From Candidatus Brachythrix odensensis (GTDB taxonomy: Bacteria > Chloroflexota > Anaerolineae > J036 > Brachytrichaceae), in assembly GCA_016714465.1 (NCBI GenBank), contig JADKDT010000003.1:372001-436000 (forward strand): a stretch of 64,000 bases of DNA, written 5' to 3'. Shown piece by piece: positions 8,701 through 17,348 of the stretch. Position 1 is the first letter of the stretch; every line of letters starts with the position of its first letter. The notes under the pieces were generated by a model. The model worked only from the letters and a program-made list of their open reading frames with translations, searched no databases and was not told where the DNA came from. The position numbers and the translations under genes are program-made.

Positions 8701-8706
8701 TATACT
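8701..8706 (+). promoter_or_regulatory. -10 box for leaderless Rieske oxygenase transcript
   Basis: TATACT ends 8 nt before ATG 8715. No ribosome-binding site precedes the ATG. The spacing is right for transcription to begin on or next to the A of ATG. Confidence 0.5.
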
Positions 8707-8714
8707 CGCCGACC

Positions 8715-9740
8715 ATGAGCGCATTTCCCGAGGCACTCGCATTGTGCTGGCACCCGGTGGCGTATTCCCATGAAGTGACGGACAAACCGTTTGCGACCAC
8801 CCTGCTCGAAGAAGCCCTGGTGATCTGGCGCTCGGCCGATGGCGCGCCGCACGCGATGAAGGACTTGTGCATCCATCGCGGGACCGCCCTGTCGCTGGGC
8901 TGGGTCAGCGGCGATGAACTGGTGTGCGGCTATCACGGCTGGCGCTACAACGCCGAGGGCGCCTGCACCCTCATCCCGCAGAAAGCGAATCCCACGGTCG
9001 TGCCAACCAAAGCCCGCATCCAGCGCTATGCCTGCATGGAGCGCTATGGCCTGATCTGGGTGCTGATGGGCGAGGCGCCCCGGTATGCTCTCCCGGAAAT
9101 CCCCGAGTTCGAGAACGGCGAGTGGAAAATTGTGAACACCGGACCCTTCACCTGGGCCAGTGACGCCTCGCGCCAGGTCGAGAATTTCACCGACTTCGGG
9201 CACTTTCCGTGGGTGCATCCGGGGCTGCTGGGCGACGTCGCCCGGCCTGTGGTTCCCGAGCACAGCGTCGAGGTTCGCGGGCATGTCTTGCATTACACCG
9301 TGGTGCGGCCCGAGGCGCCCAACAGCGATGACTTCAAGGTTTTTGCCAACGAGCAGACGGTCAAGCCCGAGCGGCGCAGCCGGTATGAGCTGCATTTGCC
9401 CTATACGATCGCGCTGCGCCTGGGCTGGGGCGGGGTCAAGGGCATGGTCTATTTCTTCGCCTCGCAGCCAATGCGGCGCAACCAGAGCCGGGGCTATTGC
9501 ATCATCGGCCGCAACTATGACCTCGAGCAGCCTGATTCGGTGTTGCAGGGCTTTGAAGACACCATCTTTGGGCAGGACCAGCGCATCGTCGAGTCGCAGC
9601 GGCCTGAGCAGGTCCCCTTTGACCTGGCCGATGAGCTGCACCTGACCTTTGACGCGGTGGCGGTCAACTACCGGCGGGCCATGCACGCGCAAGGGTTGGA
9701 CTATTACCCGCATCTTGACGAGCAAGATGGCGCCGTGTAG
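8715..9740 (+). CDS. Rieske non-heme iron oxygenase, alpha subunit
   Basis: 341 residues, like vanillate O-demethylase or phthalate dioxygenase oxygenase components. The Rieske 2Fe-2S motif is C-x-H ... C-x2-H (LCIHRGTALS, then VCGYHGW, residues about 52-75). The mononuclear iron site is in NFTDFGHFPWVHPG (the N-x2-D-x2-H-x4-H pattern) near residues 157-170. These enzymes hydroxylate or demethylate aromatic or other small substrates using electrons from a reductase; no reductase gene is adjacent. ATG 8715 is chosen because the reading frame upstream runs through the ArsR operator and because of the -10 box just before it. The TAG stop is the first three bases of a REP palindrome. Confidence 0.88.
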   Translation: MSAFPEALALCWHPVAYSHEVTDKPFATTLLEEALVIWRSADGAPHAMKDLCIHRGTALSLGWVSGDELVCGYHGWRYNAEGACTLIPQKANPTVVPTKARIQRYACMERYGLIWVLMGEAPRYALPEIPEFENGEWKIVNTGPFTWASDASRQVENFTDFGHFPWVHPGLLGDVARPVVPEHSVEVRGHVLHYTVVRPEAPNSDDFKVFANEQTVKPERRSRYELHLPYTIALRLGWGGVKGMVYFFASQPMRRNQSRGYCIIGRNYDLEQPDSVLQGFEDTIFGQDQRIVESQRPEQVPFDLADELHLTFDAVAVNYRRAMHAQGLDYYPHLDEQDGAV

Positions 9741-9862
9741 GCGCAGCCTTCAGGCTGCGCCGCGAGGGGAATACGTTATGCGCGGTTGTAGGCGCAGGCT
9801 TCAGCCTGCGCGCCGACAATCAGCGCGTGCGTATGGCGCAGCCTGAAGGCTGCGCCTACAAC
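9738..9862. repeat. Three REP-like palindromes upstream of the RAYT
   Basis: Hairpins at about 9738-9761, 9790-9813 and 9833-9862 share the core GGCGCAGCCTTCAGGCTGCG, or its inverse, with a TAGGCGC/GCGCCTA edge. The first and third are in opposite orientation, as in BIME pairs. Loops here are TTCA or TGAA. The first supplies the stop codon of the Rieske gene. Confidence 0.8.
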
Positions 9863-9913
9863 GGCGATGCATTGCCCGCGCGCCCTGCCGGCACTTGACA
9901 TAGAATCGCCCCG

Positions 9914-10405
9914 ATGATTCGCGAGAAGAAACATCGACTGCCCGCGAGGCATATCGGGGCCACGTCCTGGTGGCCTTTACGGCATGCGTCGCTGACAGCC
10001 GCCACCTGTTCACGTTCAACAACGCTCAAGTCGTGGCGGAGTTTGTGTCGCATCTGAAGAGATCCGCGGCGGCGGCCCATTGCGAAGTTCCCGCGTATTG
10101 CTTCATGCCTGATCGCCCATGTCCTGATCCAAGGCATTGACGATCTGGCAGATGCGTGGCAGGCCATGAAGGGCTTCAAGCAACTGAGCGGGTATTGGCT
10201 TGGCCAGCGTCCGGAATATCGGTGTGTCTGGCAAAAGGACTTCTACGATCACGTGACGCGCAGCAATCGGGATGTCGGATCGCAGGCGCGTTACATCGTC
10301 AACAATCCAGTCCGGGCTGGGCTCGTGACGCGCTGGGACGAATACCCGTATTCAGGCGCGTTCCCGCACGACTTGCGCGACATCCTCGCGTCCGCATCGG
10401 AATGA
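9914..10405 (+). pseudogene. REP-associated tyrosine transposase (RAYT), frameshifted
   Basis: Three reading frames joined give a Y1/IS200-like RAYT: MIREKKHRLP, then YRGHVLVAFTACVADSRHLF and EVPAYCFMPD, then VLIQGIDDLADAWQAMKGFK, VWQKDFYDHVTR and ARYIVNNPVRAGLV with the final YPYSGAF. The first frame change is near 9943 (one C lost in a C run). The second is near 10114, in the place of the HUH motif, where MPD-H-x-H-VLI is expected but the DNA reads GATCGCCCATGTC, so one catalytic His is lost and the frame shifts. A TAGAAT box lies 7 nt before ATG 9914. RAYTs mobilise REP palindromes, and REPs flank this gene on both sides. The gene looks dead, unless both indels are consensus errors. Confidence 0.85.
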
Positions 10406-10419
10406 TATGTTGCGCTCAT

Positions 10420-10615
10420 GTAGGCGCAGCTTTTAGGCTGCGCGACCGGCGGAGCTCCGCGCGATTGGACGCAGCCTAAAGGCTGCGCCTACAACGGGAG
10501 ACAAGTATGGGCGCGGCTTTGCGGCCGCGCGGCGGAGGCAGAATGTAGGCGCAGCCTAAAGGCTGCGACCGGCGGCCCTGGCCGGCATGGCGCAGCCTAA
10601 AGGCTGCGCCTACAA
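10420..10615. repeat. Four REP-like palindromes downstream of the RAYT
   Basis: Hairpins at about 10420-10443, 10470-10495, 10545-10568 and 10588-10614 share the core GCGCAGCCTAAAGGCTGCGC, with loops TTTA/TAAA instead of the TTCA/TGAA of the upstream group. A GC-rich hairpin (GGGCGCGGCTTTGCGGCCGC) lies among them at about 10510-10533. The last unit provides the TAG stop of the kinase gene on the minus strand. Confidence 0.8.
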
Positions 10616-11660
10616 CAAACATGCGCTAAAACGCTCAAGCAACGTGAGCTGGTTCGCCGCCCGGTCGCGGTTTTGTCCGGGATACGCCGCGCCGTAGTAG
10701 ACGTCGTCGTTGAGGTGATCGGTGAGGAAGCGCAGTGCTTGCATGAAGATCATGAACTTGCCGGCAAAGTCGAACAATGCCCGCTCGCCGCCGGTCAGCA
10801 CGTCGCCCATCCCGTCGAGATAACCGGCCTCGATCGCGGTGTAGACCTCCGGACGGATTGCGATGTCGCTTCAGGTCGCGGTGATTCTCGTCAACCGGGC
10901 AGACATACGTGCGCAGCATGTCGCCGATGTCGCTGAGCAGTGTGCCGGGCATGACCGTGTCCAGATCCACCACGCATATGCCCTTGCCCGTGCGCGCGTC
11001 GAAGAGCACATTGCTGATCTTGGTGTCGTGGTGCATCAACCGCGGGATCAGAGCCCCCGAAGCGAGCGCGGCGCGATACCCCTCTGCGATGCCCAATTGG
11101 GCCCGGGCTCGTTGGATCAAAGCCGCGCAGGTCGCGATGCGATCGGGATTGCCCTCGCGCAGGCTGCGCTCGAACTGGGCCACCCGCAGATCCAGATCGT
11201 GAAAGCGCGGGAGGCTCGGCCGGATTGCGTCGATGGGCAGACAACTCAGCCGCCGGGCAAACAGGCCAAACTGGCGGGCCGCCTCGAAGGCGGTGTCGGC
11301 GTCGCTGACGGTGTCGTGGCTGACGGTGTTCGTCACAAACGGAAAGATACGGAAATACCGGCCACTGGCGGGATGCCGGTATAGGCGTTGCTCCGCCGGG
11401 GCTCGCGACCGGTGCACGAACGCCGCCTCGGGGTGATGGACGCGAAATGCGGCCGAAATTGCGCGCAGGTTGGCGTCGAGCAGACCCGGATCGGCGAAGA
11501 CCCGGGTGTTGATCTCCTGCAAAACGTACTCGGGCGACGTGCCCTGCGCCAGGGTGAAGGTGCGATGGATCAGACCCCGGCCGAGGGGGGCCGCGCGCAG
11601 GTCTGCCGGCAGCCCGAAGAAACCGAGGGTGTCCCCAAGTGGGAGCGGCTCAAGCGCCAT
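10610..11660 (-). CDS. NahK-like phosphotransferase (aminoglycoside-kinase fold), one frameshift
   Basis: Kinase-like protein of the APH fold, closest in style to N-acetylhexosamine 1-kinase/mucin-desulfatase-type proteins. ATP-binding N-lobe segment EYVLQEINTRVF; catalytic loop LMHHDTKISNVLFD (H-x-D-x-K-x-x-N); metal loop VVDLDTVMPG; then SDIGDMLRTYV. The frame breaks near 10870 (DENHRDL to DIAIRPEVY) by one extra base; the correct C-terminus (YTAIEAGYLDGMGDVLTGGE ... NQLTLLERFSACLL) continues in the other frame to 10610. It overlaps the P450 stop by 11 bp, so the two genes are translationally coupled. Its phosphate acceptor could be a sugar or alcohol product. The stop codon is part of a REP palindrome. 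Confidence 0.75.
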
Positions 11661-12972
11661 CGCGCGGCCGCACGATCATCTTCAGCCCGCCCTTGGGCCG
11701 GATCGTGAAAAGCTGCTCGGCCTGGACGGTTTGTTTCGGCGCGAGCGTCAGGCGGAAGCGCTGCAGGATCGTGATCAGGATCAGGCGGGCCTCCATCATC
11801 GCGAAGGTGTTGCCGATGCACACCCGCGGGCCGGCTCCGAACGGCAGGTAGGCATGCTTCGGGATGTCGGCCTCGCGCGCGGGGCTGAAACGCTCGGGAT
11901 CGAAGCGCAGCGGATCCGGGAAGAAGGCGGCATTTCGGTGCATGGTGTACGTCCAGATGGCGATGTTGCCGCCCTTTGGGATGTGATATCCACCCAGCTC
12001 GATGTCGTGGAGGGGCTCGCGGGTGGCGCCCGCCGCCGGCGGATACAGCCGGATGGCTTCCTTTATCACCATCTCGCTGTAGGGCAGGCGGGCGAGATCG
12101 GCCATGGCCGGCGGGCGGCCCCCCAGCGCGGCGATTTCGTTCATCAGTTTGGCTTCAGCTTCGGGATTCTGAGAGAGCAGATAGAGCGCCCAATTCAGGG
12201 CGTTGGCGGTGGTCTCGTGCCCGGCAACGAACAACGTCATGACCTCATCTCTGAGCTGCTGCGCGCTCATCGGATTGCCCTCTTCGTCGCGGGCGGCGAG
12301 CAGCATCGACAGCAGATCGCCGCTATCGGCGCGTTTGCCGTGCTCGGTGATGATGCCGTCCACGATGGCGAACAACTCGCCCAGGGCGGCTTCCTCGCGC
12401 CGGCGGCGGGTTCTGAAGAGCTTCTCCCAGACCGGCGCGTAACTGTTGAGCCGGTCGTTGGCGGCCTCCAGAATGACGTAGGTGAGCGCGCCAATCCGCT
12501 TCGCCTGGTCGCGGACGTCGATCCCAAAGAGGGTCTTGTTGACGATGCCGAGGGTGATCGCCAGCATGTCCTGCGCAACGTCGCGGGTTTCGCCGGACTC
12601 CCAGTCGGTGATGTGATCGAGCGTCTGGCGGACCATGGTCTCGCCGTATGCGGCGATCCGCGCAAAATGGAAGGCGGGCTGGGCGAGCTTGCGCTGGCGG
12701 CGCCAGAAGTCGCCCTCGCTGGTCAGCAGGCCGTTCCCGATCAGCTCGCCGATGGCGTTGCGCAGCATCTGGGCCTTGTGGAACTCGGCGTGGCGCTCGA
12801 CCAGGATTTCGTGGGCGAGCTTCGGGTCGCTGACGACGTAGGTGACCGTGTCGCTGAAGTAGATGCCGTACAGCGGCCCGTATTTCGCCGCGTTGTCGAC
12901 GATATATTTCAGCGAGTCGAAGGGCAGGCGCACCGGCGAGAGGGCGGTGAGGATGCGGGTGAAGCCCGGCAC
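11650..12972 (-). CDS. Cytochrome P450
   Basis: 440 residues with all core P450 motifs: the I-helix oxygen-binding AGHETTANAL near residue 250, the K-helix E-x-x-R (KEAIRLYPP), the F-DPERF meander and the haem-binding loop FGAGPRVCIGN near residue 388 with the proximal Cys. It is closest in look to the CYP102/CYP4-like bacterial class rather than camphor-type P450s. GTG 12972 is the only start in frame, but the codons just upstream (ERLPGPVV) resemble the Pro-rich hinge that normally precedes this point, so the true N-terminus may be a little longer or altered. The partner ferredoxin is not nearby. Downstream overlap with the kinase-like gene suggests a shared pathway. Confidence 0.92.
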   Translation of the reverse strand: MPGFTRILTALSPVRLPFDSLKYIVDNAAKYGPLYGIYFSDTVTYVVSDPKLAHEILVERHAEFHKAQMLRNAIGELIGNGLLTSEGDFWRRQRKLAQPAFHFARIAAYGETMVRQTLDHITDWESGETRDVAQDMLAITLGIVNKTLFGIDVRDQAKRIGALTYVILEAANDRLNSYAPVWEKLFRTRRRREEAALGELFAIVDGIITEHGKRADSGDLLSMLLAARDEEGNPMSAQQLRDEVMTLFVAGHETTANALNWALYLLSQNPEAEAKLMNEIAALGGRPPAMADLARLPYSEMVIKEAIRLYPPAAGATREPLHDIELGGYHIPKGGNIAIWTYTMHRNAAFFPDPLRFDPERFSPAREADIPKHAYLPFGAGPRVCIGNTFAMMEARLILITILQRFRLTLAPKQTVQAEQLFTIRPKGGLKMIVRPRDGA

Positions 12973-13055
12973 AACCGGGCCGGGGAGGCGTTCCGCAGGT
13001 GATGGCGATGCCGATGATAGCGGTTGCCGTGCCGCGGATCGGCGAGCGTCTGATC

Positions 13056-13139
13056 TATCCGCAGATTACGCAGATTTCCGCCGATTCAAATCGGGCTACC
13101 AAAAAAGGAATCGGCGGAAATCTGCGTAATCTGCGGATA
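13056..13139. repeat. 31-bp perfect inverted repeat with 22-nt loop
   Basis: Arms 13056-13086 and 13109-13139 are perfectly complementary (ATCCGCAGATTACGCAGATT and its inverse). It lies between the P450 start and the end of the CIA30 gene. Long palindromes of this wording are scattered in large environmental genomes; no coding function is seen. Confidence 0.85.
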
Positions 13140-13159
13140 AATCCTGAGTCGGACAGCTC

Positions 13160-13929
13160 CTACCTCACGGCTTTGATCCAATCCACCCCGAGTTCAAACG
13201 GGCCGGCCTGTTTGTCCGAGATGATGAACCCGAGCACCCGTATATCCCGGGCGTTGAGCGCCGGCGCGCCGGGTGGACGGAACCCGAAACGCGTCGGCTC
13301 GAAGTCGGCGTAGGGCAGAGTGATCGTCATCCACTCACCGGGCGTTGTGCGGAAGCGGGCCTCATACAATAGATTTGGCGCCGTCCCGGTCGTCAAGGTG
13401 AAGGCATACACTTTTCCGTCGCCGAGCACGCGAAGTTGGATGGCGTTGTAAGCGGAGATGTCCACCGCCTGGGGCAGGCCAAACGAGCGCACGGCCGCGA
13501 AGCCGCCATTGTTCTCAAGCGAGACCCGGCCTGTGAAGACCAGCGTGCTCTGCAGACCCGCCCCGGCTTGGCTGCGCGACCGCCCGCCCATGACTGGGTC
13601 GTCCTGATTGCGCCATTGGGAGATCTCGGCGGGGGATTCGAAGTCGTAGAGGAGTTTTTCGGACATGGCTGGCTTGACAGGGAGAGAGGTGGAGCCCACC
13701 TCCAAGGCGGGCTTCACCTGGGCTGGTGTTGGCGCTTGCGTCGCCATCGCCGTCGGAGTCGAATCCGGTGTTGGTGTCGCCACGGAAACGACTGTGACTG
13801 TACTGAGCGTCGGTTGCGTTGGCGCCGCCGCTACCGCGATTATTGGGGGGATGGGGGCGGCGGGCTGGCCCCCCACAGCCGGCCAGCCCGAGCGCTAATG
13901 CCCAGCAACCCCGCGCGAATCCTAAGCAT
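13160..13929 (-). CDS. CIA30-family lipoprotein, frameshifted at the N-terminus
   Basis: The mature domain (residues about 75-235) matches the CIA30/NADH:ubiquinone oxidoreductase intermediate-associated 30 family: LLYDFESPAEISQW, then DDPVMGGRSRSQ, VSLENNGGFAAVRSF, and a closing GFIISDKQAGPFELGVDWI. It is a galactose-binding-like beta sandwich. It is preceded by a Thr/Pro-rich linker. The uninterrupted frame begins only at GTG 13876, but upstream there is ATG 13929 with MLRIRAGLLG and, in another frame, LALGLAGC, a perfect lipobox. Removing one base near 13897 and one G from the six-G run near 13870 joins all three into a normal lipoprotein. So a membrane-anchored, outward-facing protein is likely. 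Confidence 0.7.
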
Positions 13930-14000
13930 TAACGCAGGAATCTACCTGGCCTGGATGAGCGTAGCCTCCGGGTTTTCTGCGGGGTCGATAAGTGAGGGTG

Positions 14001-14043
14001 TATACTCCCCGGAGATAAATAAACCGACCGCCGGTTTGTTTAT
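14001..14043 (+). promoter_or_regulatory. Promoter and TetR-type operator of the exporter operon
   Basis: A -10-like TATACT at 14001-14006 is followed by a 12+12 bp inverted repeat, ATAAATAAACCG (14015-14026) and CGGTTTGTTTAT (14032-14043), with one mismatch and a 5-nt centre. It sits between the -10 box and ATG 14058, where a TetR dimer would block transcription of its own operon. Confidence 0.65.
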
Positions 14044-14057
14044 CGCCGAGGACCGAA

Positions 14058-14810
14058 ATGGCACGTGTCATCAACGAACAGGACAACGCCGCGCGACGCC
14101 GGGACATCCTGGACGCCGCGCAGCGGCTTGTGTTTTCCAAGGGCTATGAGCCCATGACGATCCAGGACATCCTGGACGCCCTCGGCATGTCCAAAGGCGC
14201 CTTCTACCACTACTTCGATTCGAAGGCGGCCGTGCTCGAAGCCCTCATCGCCCGCATGCGCGACGACGCGATGGGCGTGCTCAAGCCCCTGCTCGATGAT
14301 CCCGCTCTGCCGGCACTCGACAAGATCCGGCGCTTTTTCGCCGCGAGCGGGCGCTGGAAGACCGACCGCCGGGATGCCCTCCTGCCGCTCGTCCGGACGC
14401 TGTACTCGGATGACAACTTCGTCCTGCGCCAGAAGCTGAGCGCCCGCACCTCGGCCTTGAGCGCGCAGTTGCTCGGCGATGTGATCCGCCAGGGCATCCG
14501 CGAGGGCACGCTCAATACGCCCTTCCCCGACCAGGCCGGCGAGATTGCCATGAACGTCCTCGTTGATCTGAGCGAGATGCTGGCCGGCGAAATCCTCAAG
14601 CCGGATGTGGCTGCCGCCGACCTGCCACGGATCGAGGCGCGGGTCGCTGCCCATACCGACGCCCTCGAGCGCGTGCTGGGCGCGCCCGCCGGGTCGCTCC
14701 TGATCATCGAGCCGGCCACCCTGCGCGCCTGGCTTGCCCCGCAGGCCGGACCGCCCCCGCAAGCCCCGCGCGGCCGCCGTTCGGAACCGCCCAAAGAGGT
14801 GAACTTATGA
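14058..14810 (+). CDS. TetR-family repressor of the exporter operon
   Basis: 250 residues. The N-terminal helix-turn-helix is typical: RRDILDAAQRLVFSKGYEPM, then TIQDILDALGMSKGAFYHYF and SKAAVLEAL (residues 14-65). The C-terminal half is the ligand-binding/dimer domain and ends in a Pro/Arg-rich tail. The stop overlaps the start of the first permease (ATGA at 14807-14810), so regulator and transporter are one transcript. The inverted repeat just upstream is the likely operator. The exporter it governs suggests that the ligand is the exported compound; its identity is unknown. Confidence 0.9.
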   Translation: MARVINEQDNAARRRDILDAAQRLVFSKGYEPMTIQDILDALGMSKGAFYHYFDSKAAVLEALIARMRDDAMGVLKPLLDDPALPALDKIRRFFAASGRWKTDRRDALLPLVRTLYSDDNFVLRQKLSARTSALSAQLLGDVIRQGIREGTLNTPFPDQAGEIAMNVLVDLSEMLAGEILKPDVAAADLPRIEARVAAHTDALERVLGAPAGSLLIIEPATLRAWLAPQAGPPPQAPRGRRSEPPKEVNL

Positions 14811-16036
14811 CGTTGTATCTCAAACTGGCCTGGCGCAACATCTGGCGGCACCGCCGGCGGACCTTCATCATCCTGCTCTCCATCAGCATGGTGTTGGGCA
14901 TGATGATGCTCTACGACGGCCTGATCGCCGGCTTCGAGCAGGCCATCTACGGCAACGCCATCAAGGTCCTGGGCGGAAATGTCCAGATCCACGCGGCCGG
15001 ATACGAGGCCCAGGCGAAGCAGTTGCCGCTGCTGGCGCTTCCTGACGACACGGCGATCCTCAAAGCCGTCCGGGCCCGGCCCGAAGTCGTTGCCGCGAGC
15101 CGGCGAATCAATACGGGCGGGATGGCCACCAGCCGCGAAGGCGCCTTCGCGGTCGGCATCGTCGGCCTCGAGCCCGAGATCGAAGGCACGGTCAACACGG
15201 TCGCCCAACGCGTCACGGCCGGCCGCTTTCTGACCGCCGCCGATCGGGATACCGCCTTCATCGGCAAAGGCCTGGCCGACGCCATGAGCCTGGCCGTCGG
15301 TGACCGCTTCACCCTGGTCGGGCGGGCCGCTCACGAGCAGATGCGCCAGCGCACGATGACGGTCGCCGGGATCTACGACATCGGCCTGACCGATCTCGAG
15401 AAGCGGACGGTCTACATCTCGCTGGCGGAGGCTCAGGATCTGTACGGTCTGGGCGGCTCGGCCACCGAGGTCGCCATCACCCTGCAGCGCATCGGTCAGG
15501 AGCCGGCCGTCATGGCCGCGCTGCGCCCGGTCGCCACCGGTTTCGAGCTGGCCTCGTGGGAGACCAGCCTGCCCGAGATGCGGGCCGCCATCCGCTCCAA
15601 GGGCGCGGCCATGGACATCTTTGGCGTGATCATGATGATCGTGGCCGGGATCGGGATCTTCAATCTGCTCATGATGGCCGTCTACGAGCGCACCCGCGAG
15701 ATCGGGGTGCTGGGCGCGCTGGGCCTCAAGCCCGGACAGATCTCCCTGCTCTTCCTGCTCGAGGGCGCGATGCTGGGTGTGGTCGGACTGATCGCCGGCA
15801 TCGCCTTCGGGCTGCTCGTCAACGCCCTGCTCGGGCAGGTGGGCATCGACTACGGAAAGCTCGCCTCGATGACCGAATACACCGCCCTGATCAGCGGCAA
15901 GGTCTATTCCACCCTGGGGACCGAGAATCTGCTCCAGCGCGGGATCGTCGTCTTTCTCGTCGCGATCGTCGCCGCCGTCTACCCCGCCCGCGAAGCGGCC
16001 CGCAACGAGCCGGCCAAGTCCCTGCATTTTGTGTGA
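14807..16036 (+). CDS. MacB/FtsX-type ABC transporter permease
   Basis: 409 residues with the MacB/LolC-type layout: TM1 at residues about 17-37 after LAWRNIWRHRRRTF, a large periplasmic MacB core domain (residues about 40-270), then three C-terminal TM helices. The FtsX-domain motifs YERTREIGVLGALGLKPGQI and the final YPAREAARNEPAKSL are present. It works with the second permease, the ATPase and the adaptor encoded downstream to move a substrate across or out of the membrane. It overlaps the TetR gene by 4 bp and the next gene starts 7 bp after its stop. Confidence 0.9.
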   Translation: MTLYLKLAWRNIWRHRRRTFIILLSISMVLGMMMLYDGLIAGFEQAIYGNAIKVLGGNVQIHAAGYEAQAKQLPLLALPDDTAILKAVRARPEVVAASRRINTGGMATSREGAFAVGIVGLEPEIEGTVNTVAQRVTAGRFLTAADRDTAFIGKGLADAMSLAVGDRFTLVGRAAHEQMRQRTMTVAGIYDIGLTDLEKRTVYISLAEAQDLYGLGGSATEVAITLQRIGQEPAVMAALRPVATGFELASWETSLPEMRAAIRSKGAAMDIFGVIMMIVAGIGIFNLLMMAVYERTREIGVLGALGLKPGQISLLFLLEGAMLGVVGLIAGIAFGLLVNALLGQVGIDYGKLASMTEYTALISGKVYSTLGTENLLQRGIVVFLVAIVAAVYPAREAARNEPAKSLHFV

Positions 16037-16043
16037 GGCCAGC

Positions 16044-17267
16044 ATGCTTCAGATCATCAAACTCGCCTGGCGCGACCTCAACCGCAATCGGCGGCGCTCC
16101 TTCTTCTCGGCCCTTGCGCTCGGGATGGGTCTTTCGCTGCTGCTGCTCATGGCCGCCGTGATCGAATATGAGATCCGCAGTTCGATGGATACCTCCATTC
16201 GCCTGCAGACCGGCCACCTGCAGATCCGGGCCGTCTCGTACAACGAAAATAGATCCAGCCTGGCGTGGGAAGATCTGGTGGAAGGCCCGGCCGCGATTGC
16301 CGTCCAGGTCGCCGCGCTGCCACCCGTCAGTGTTGCCACGCCCCGCTTGTTCGCCAGCGGGATCGTCGCCTCGGGCGACACCTCGGCGGCAGCCCGCATC
16401 ACCGGGGTCGATCCGGCCTCGGCTGCCAACGACCCGTATCGGAGCGGAATTCTGTCCGGACAGTGGCTGGGCGCCGATGACCGGGATGGGATCGTCATCG
16501 GCCAGCCGATGGCCGACAAACTCGGCCTCAAGGCTGGCGACAAGCCCAACGTCCTGGTTAACACTGCCAATGGCGACGTCGACTCCCAGGCCTTTGTGAT
16601 CCGCGGAATCTACTCAACCCGCACGCCCGGATTTGACAACGGGACCATCTTCATGTCGCTCGCCAAGGCCCAGGCCATCACCCGGGCCGGCGATCACGCC
16701 AGCGCGATCTTCGTCCTGCTCAAGGACCGCGATCAGACCGGGGCCGTCGTCGCCGCCCTGCAGACCCGCCAGTTCACCGTGCTCACCTGGGATCGGATGA
16801 ACGCGCTGCTGAGCGACACCGAAGAGCTGGCCAACAGCTATATGATCCTGCTGTATCTGATCATCCTGGCCATCACGGCAACGGTCATTGTTAACACCCT
16901 GGTCATGGCGGTCTTCGAGCGCACCCGCGAGATCGGGATCCTGTCGGCCCTCGGCATGCGCAGCGGCCGGATCATGGCGATGTTCTTCGCCGAGTCGGCG
17001 ATGCTCGCTCTGGGCGGCATTGCGCTGGGTCTGATCATCGGCGGGGCGATGGTGGCTTACTTCGGGAGTGTCGGCTACTACATCTGAGACTATGGCATGA
17101 CCGGCCTGCTCTTTGGCGAGCGCATCTACGCCGTGCTCACCCTCAAAGACGCTATTAATCTCAGCATCGCCGCCCTGTTGGTCACCCTGGTGGCATCGGT
17201 GTATCCCGCCTCGCTGGCGGCCCGGCTCGAGCCGGTCGAAGCGCTGCGCGGGGGCAGGCAGGCATAG
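16044..17267 (+). CDS. Second MacB/FtsX-type permease, interrupted by an in-frame TGA
   Basis: Same architecture as its neighbour: IIKLAWRDLNRNRRRSFF, a MacB core domain, then C-terminal TMs with ERTREIGILSALGMRSGRI. The frame meets TGA at 17085-17087 after GSVGYYI, but the same frame stays open after it and encodes exactly the missing last part: DYGMTGLLFGERIYAVLTL, one TM (LSIAALLVTLVASVYPASLA) and ARLEPVEALRGG, ending at TAG 17265-17267. The stop sits where the family has Gly (YI-G-DYG), so a GGA to TGA change explains it. As read, the protein loses its last TM. ATG 16044 is preferred over the earlier in-frame ATG at 16029. Confidence 0.8.
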
Positions 17268-17277
17268 TTACCTATTT

Positions 17278-17322
17278 CCGGGTTCGGTATCCCCCGGCGC
17301 AGCCGGCGGATACCGAACCCGG
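17278..17322. repeat. Intergenic palindrome, GNA-tip family (copy 3)
   Basis: 21-bp arms 17278-17298 and 17302-17322 with one mismatch around GCA (tip GCGCAGC). It lies inside the exporter operon between the second permease and the ATPase, 26 bp before the ATPase start. Confidence 0.8.
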
Positions 17323-17348
17323 CAGAATGTTTGGCGAAGGAGATCAAC

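Noticed and set aside
16044..17267. Recoding of TGA as glycine, as in some candidate phyla
   Set aside because: Many genes in the window end at TGA at their expected C-terminus (for example TetR, the ldt gene, the ATPases), so a general reassignment does not fit; a point change or sequencing error is simpler.
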